Assembly: GCA_029245025.1 (NCBI GenBank)
Contig: JAQWQC010000006.1
Span: 1 to 64,000, forward strand
Source of the DNA: Rhodospirillaceae bacterium
GTDB taxonomy: Bacteria > Pseudomonadota > Alphaproteobacteria > Rhodospirillales > Rhodospirillaceae
DNA: 64,000 bases
Direction: 5' to 3'
In this document: positions 62,717 through 64,000 of the stretch, in pieces
How the letters are laid out: every line of letters begins with the position of its first letter
Numbering within the stretch: position 1 is the first letter of the stretch
The notes under the pieces: model-generated
Databases searched by the model: none
Told to the model about the DNA's origin: nothing
What the model saw: the letters and a program-made list of their open reading frames with translations, nothing else
Made by a program: the position numbers and the translations under genes

Positions 62717-63988
62717 ATGACCGAGAGCGGCTCATCAACGGATGCGGCCTACACGCAGCGCATGGCAGACCTGAACCAAAGCACCGAACCCGGTCGTAAA
62801 TGGGGGCTGATTGCTGCCGGCATTTTTGCGGCCGGAGTCCTCGGCTTCATTTTATTGCAGGTGTTGTCGTCTGATCCGGTTCAAGTGCCGCGCGAAAATC
62901 GTGCGTCGTTGGTTCAAGTCGTCCCGGTTGTTGTTCAACAGGGACCCATCCCTATTCGTGGTGATGGGCCGGTGCGCCCGCGCGCCCAAGTCACCATCAT
63001 TGCGCAGGTGTCCGGCGAAGTTGCGGAAACGAGCGATGCGTTAGTAACGGGTGGCAGTTTCAAAAAGGGAGACACCCTGGCGCAGATTGACTCGCGGTCC
63101 TATCGGGCGGCGCTGACTCAAGCCCAAGCGGATCGTGCCGCACGGAAAGCGGATTTAGATTTTGCAGAACGCCAACTGGAACGCGACGACAAACTGGCCA
63201 AGAGCGGCGCAGCGAGCGAGCGGCGGCGGGATGAAACTCTTAATCAAAGAGATCGTGCCCAATCGCAAATTGCTGGCCTGGATGCGTTCATCGCCATGCG
63301 CGCCATCGACCTTGAGCGAACAACAATCACCGCGCCCTTTGATGGCCGCGTCTTTACGGAGAGCATTGACGTGGGGTCTGTGGTTCAACCCGGTGCAGAG
63401 ATCGCGCGCATTTATGCCAACGACATTTTTGAAATCGTCGTGCCGATGTCAGACCGTGAGGCATCACTCATTCCAGGACTATGGGATGAAACGATGATCA
63501 ATCGCGCGCCCGCAAGCGCAACACTGCCCTATCGCGGCAACCTCTACATTTGGGATGGTTACGTTGATCGAGTTGAAGCGGGAATAGACCCGGACACGCG
63601 CACCATCGATGTGGTGGTCCGCATTCCCAATCCCACCCAACGGGGCCGACTTAAGACAACCGACGACTCAGAGGCCCCTATTACGCCCCTTGCAGATGCG
63701 CCGCCGCTTTTGGCTGGGACCTATGCCGCCATAGAAATCGAAGGCGTGACATTGTCCTACGCCATGGTCCCGCGCGCCGCACTGCGAGAAAACGATACCA
63801 TTTGGCTGGTCAACGCAGATGACACGCTAGACGTCATGACGATCGAAGTTGTTCAAGACCAGGGCGACCACATCGCCATACGCGGACCAGAACTGGCAAC
63901 AGGTGCACGTGTGGTGGTGAGCGACCTCGGGATCGCAACCGACGGCCTGGCCGTACAAGCCGTCAATGGCACGGCGCTCTCGCAGTGA
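62717..63988 (+). CDS. RND efflux periplasmic adaptor (membrane fusion protein)
   Basis: A HlyD/AcrA-type adaptor of 423 residues. ATG 62717 has AAAGGG 8 bases before it; the upstream open frame runs through the operator and is not likely to be coding. A single N-terminal helix (WGLIAAGIFAAGVLGFILLQVL) anchors it. A barrel-sandwich hybrid (ITIIAQVSGEVAETSDALVTGGSFKKGDTLAQID), a short coiled-coil hairpin (AALTQAQADRAARKADLDFAERQLERDDKL) and a beta-barrel follow. The RND pump gene should follow beyond the window's end. Confidence 0.93.
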   Translation: MTESGSSTDAAYTQRMADLNQSTEPGRKWGLIAAGIFAAGVLGFILLQVLSSDPVQVPRENRASLVQVVPVVVQQGPIPIRGDGPVRPRAQVTIIAQVSGEVAETSDALVTGGSFKKGDTLAQIDSRSYRAALTQAQADRAARKADLDFAERQLERDDKLAKSGAASERRRDETLNQRDRAQSQIAGLDAFIAMRAIDLERTTITAPFDGRVFTESIDVGSVVQPGAEIARIYANDIFEIVVPMSDREASLIPGLWDETMINRAPASATLPYRGNLYIWDGYVDRVEAGIDPDTRTIDVVVRIPNPTQRGRLKTTDDSEAPITPLADAPPLLAGTYAAIEIEGVTLSYAMVPRAALRENDTIWLVNADDTLDVMTIEVVQDQGDHIAIRGPELATGARVVVSDLGIATDGLAVQAVNGTALSQ

Positions 63989-64000
63989 GTTTGCGTCAAT
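63985..64000 (+). CDS. possible start of an RND pump gene (cut by window end)
   Basis: A GTG at 63985 overlaps the TGA of the adaptor gene (GTGA) and opens GTG AGT TTG CGT CAA. This overlap arrangement is usual between RND adaptor and permease genes, so the permease likely begins here. Only five codons are visible. Confidence 0.4.

Overview
The window is a 64 kb chromosomal segment of an alphaproteobacterium, probably a free-living marine heterotroph. The minus-strand block ppx/gppA-like, rlmE, guaB, RsmB-like methyltransferase, guaA is an order I associate with Alphaproteobacteria. The rest is dominated by uptake and catabolic genes: TRAP transporter binding proteins, thiamine-diphosphate enzymes, amidohydrolase, amidase, acyl-CoA genes. 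I see no rRNA, insertion sequence, phage gene or CRISPR array. One tRNA (Gln, anticodon CTG) is present at 7616-7689.

Layout. 0.2-6.4 kb: housekeeping block for GMP synthesis and rRNA modification. 6.5-10.2 kb: an alpha/beta hydrolase with a non-canonical nucleophile elbow, the tRNA, then a Tat-exported ThDP enzyme followed by a periplasmic c-type cytochrome. 10.4-22.4 kb: RraA-like protein, dicarboxylate symporter, ABC-F ATPase, YcnI-like copper protein, peptide-type binding protein, a small unknown, an amidohydrolase, a SnoaL-like gene interrupted by one in-frame stop, and two secondary transporters (GPH and NSS). 22.4-28.4 kb: a four-gene minus-strand operon of zinc alcohol dehydrogenase, M24-fold hydrolase and two paralogous ThDP enzymes. 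28.5-39.8 kb: a TRAP-rich region with three DctP-type binding proteins, one DctQM permease pair, two methyltransferases, an EamA exporter and threonine ammonia-lyase preceded by a short threonine-rich ORF. 39.8-44.3 kb: DUF1330, an internally deleted relative of the neighbouring MDR oxidoreductase, three tandem secreted Sel1-like proteins and a membrane protein. 44.4-51.5 kb: SDR, deacetylase-like, MaoC, a second YcnI, acyl-CoA dehydrogenase, CoA ligase and amidase, which could form an amide/acid breakdown route. 51.5-64 kb: a frameshifted small secreted protein, an overlapping operon of TRAP binding protein, VOC and SGNH proteins, a tandem pair of unrecognised proteins, a SOUL protein, a secreted D-2-hydroxyacid dehydrogenase, tandem phosphotransferases, a double-VOC protein, and a TetR gene divergent from an RND efflux adaptor with a clear operator between them.

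The observations I rate highest are the threonine-rich leader ORF whose stop overlaps the threonine ammonia-lyase start, the exported ThDP enzyme paired with a cytochrome c, and the excess of TRAP binding proteins over permeases. Functions below family level are inferred from motifs read by eye; no database search was run.
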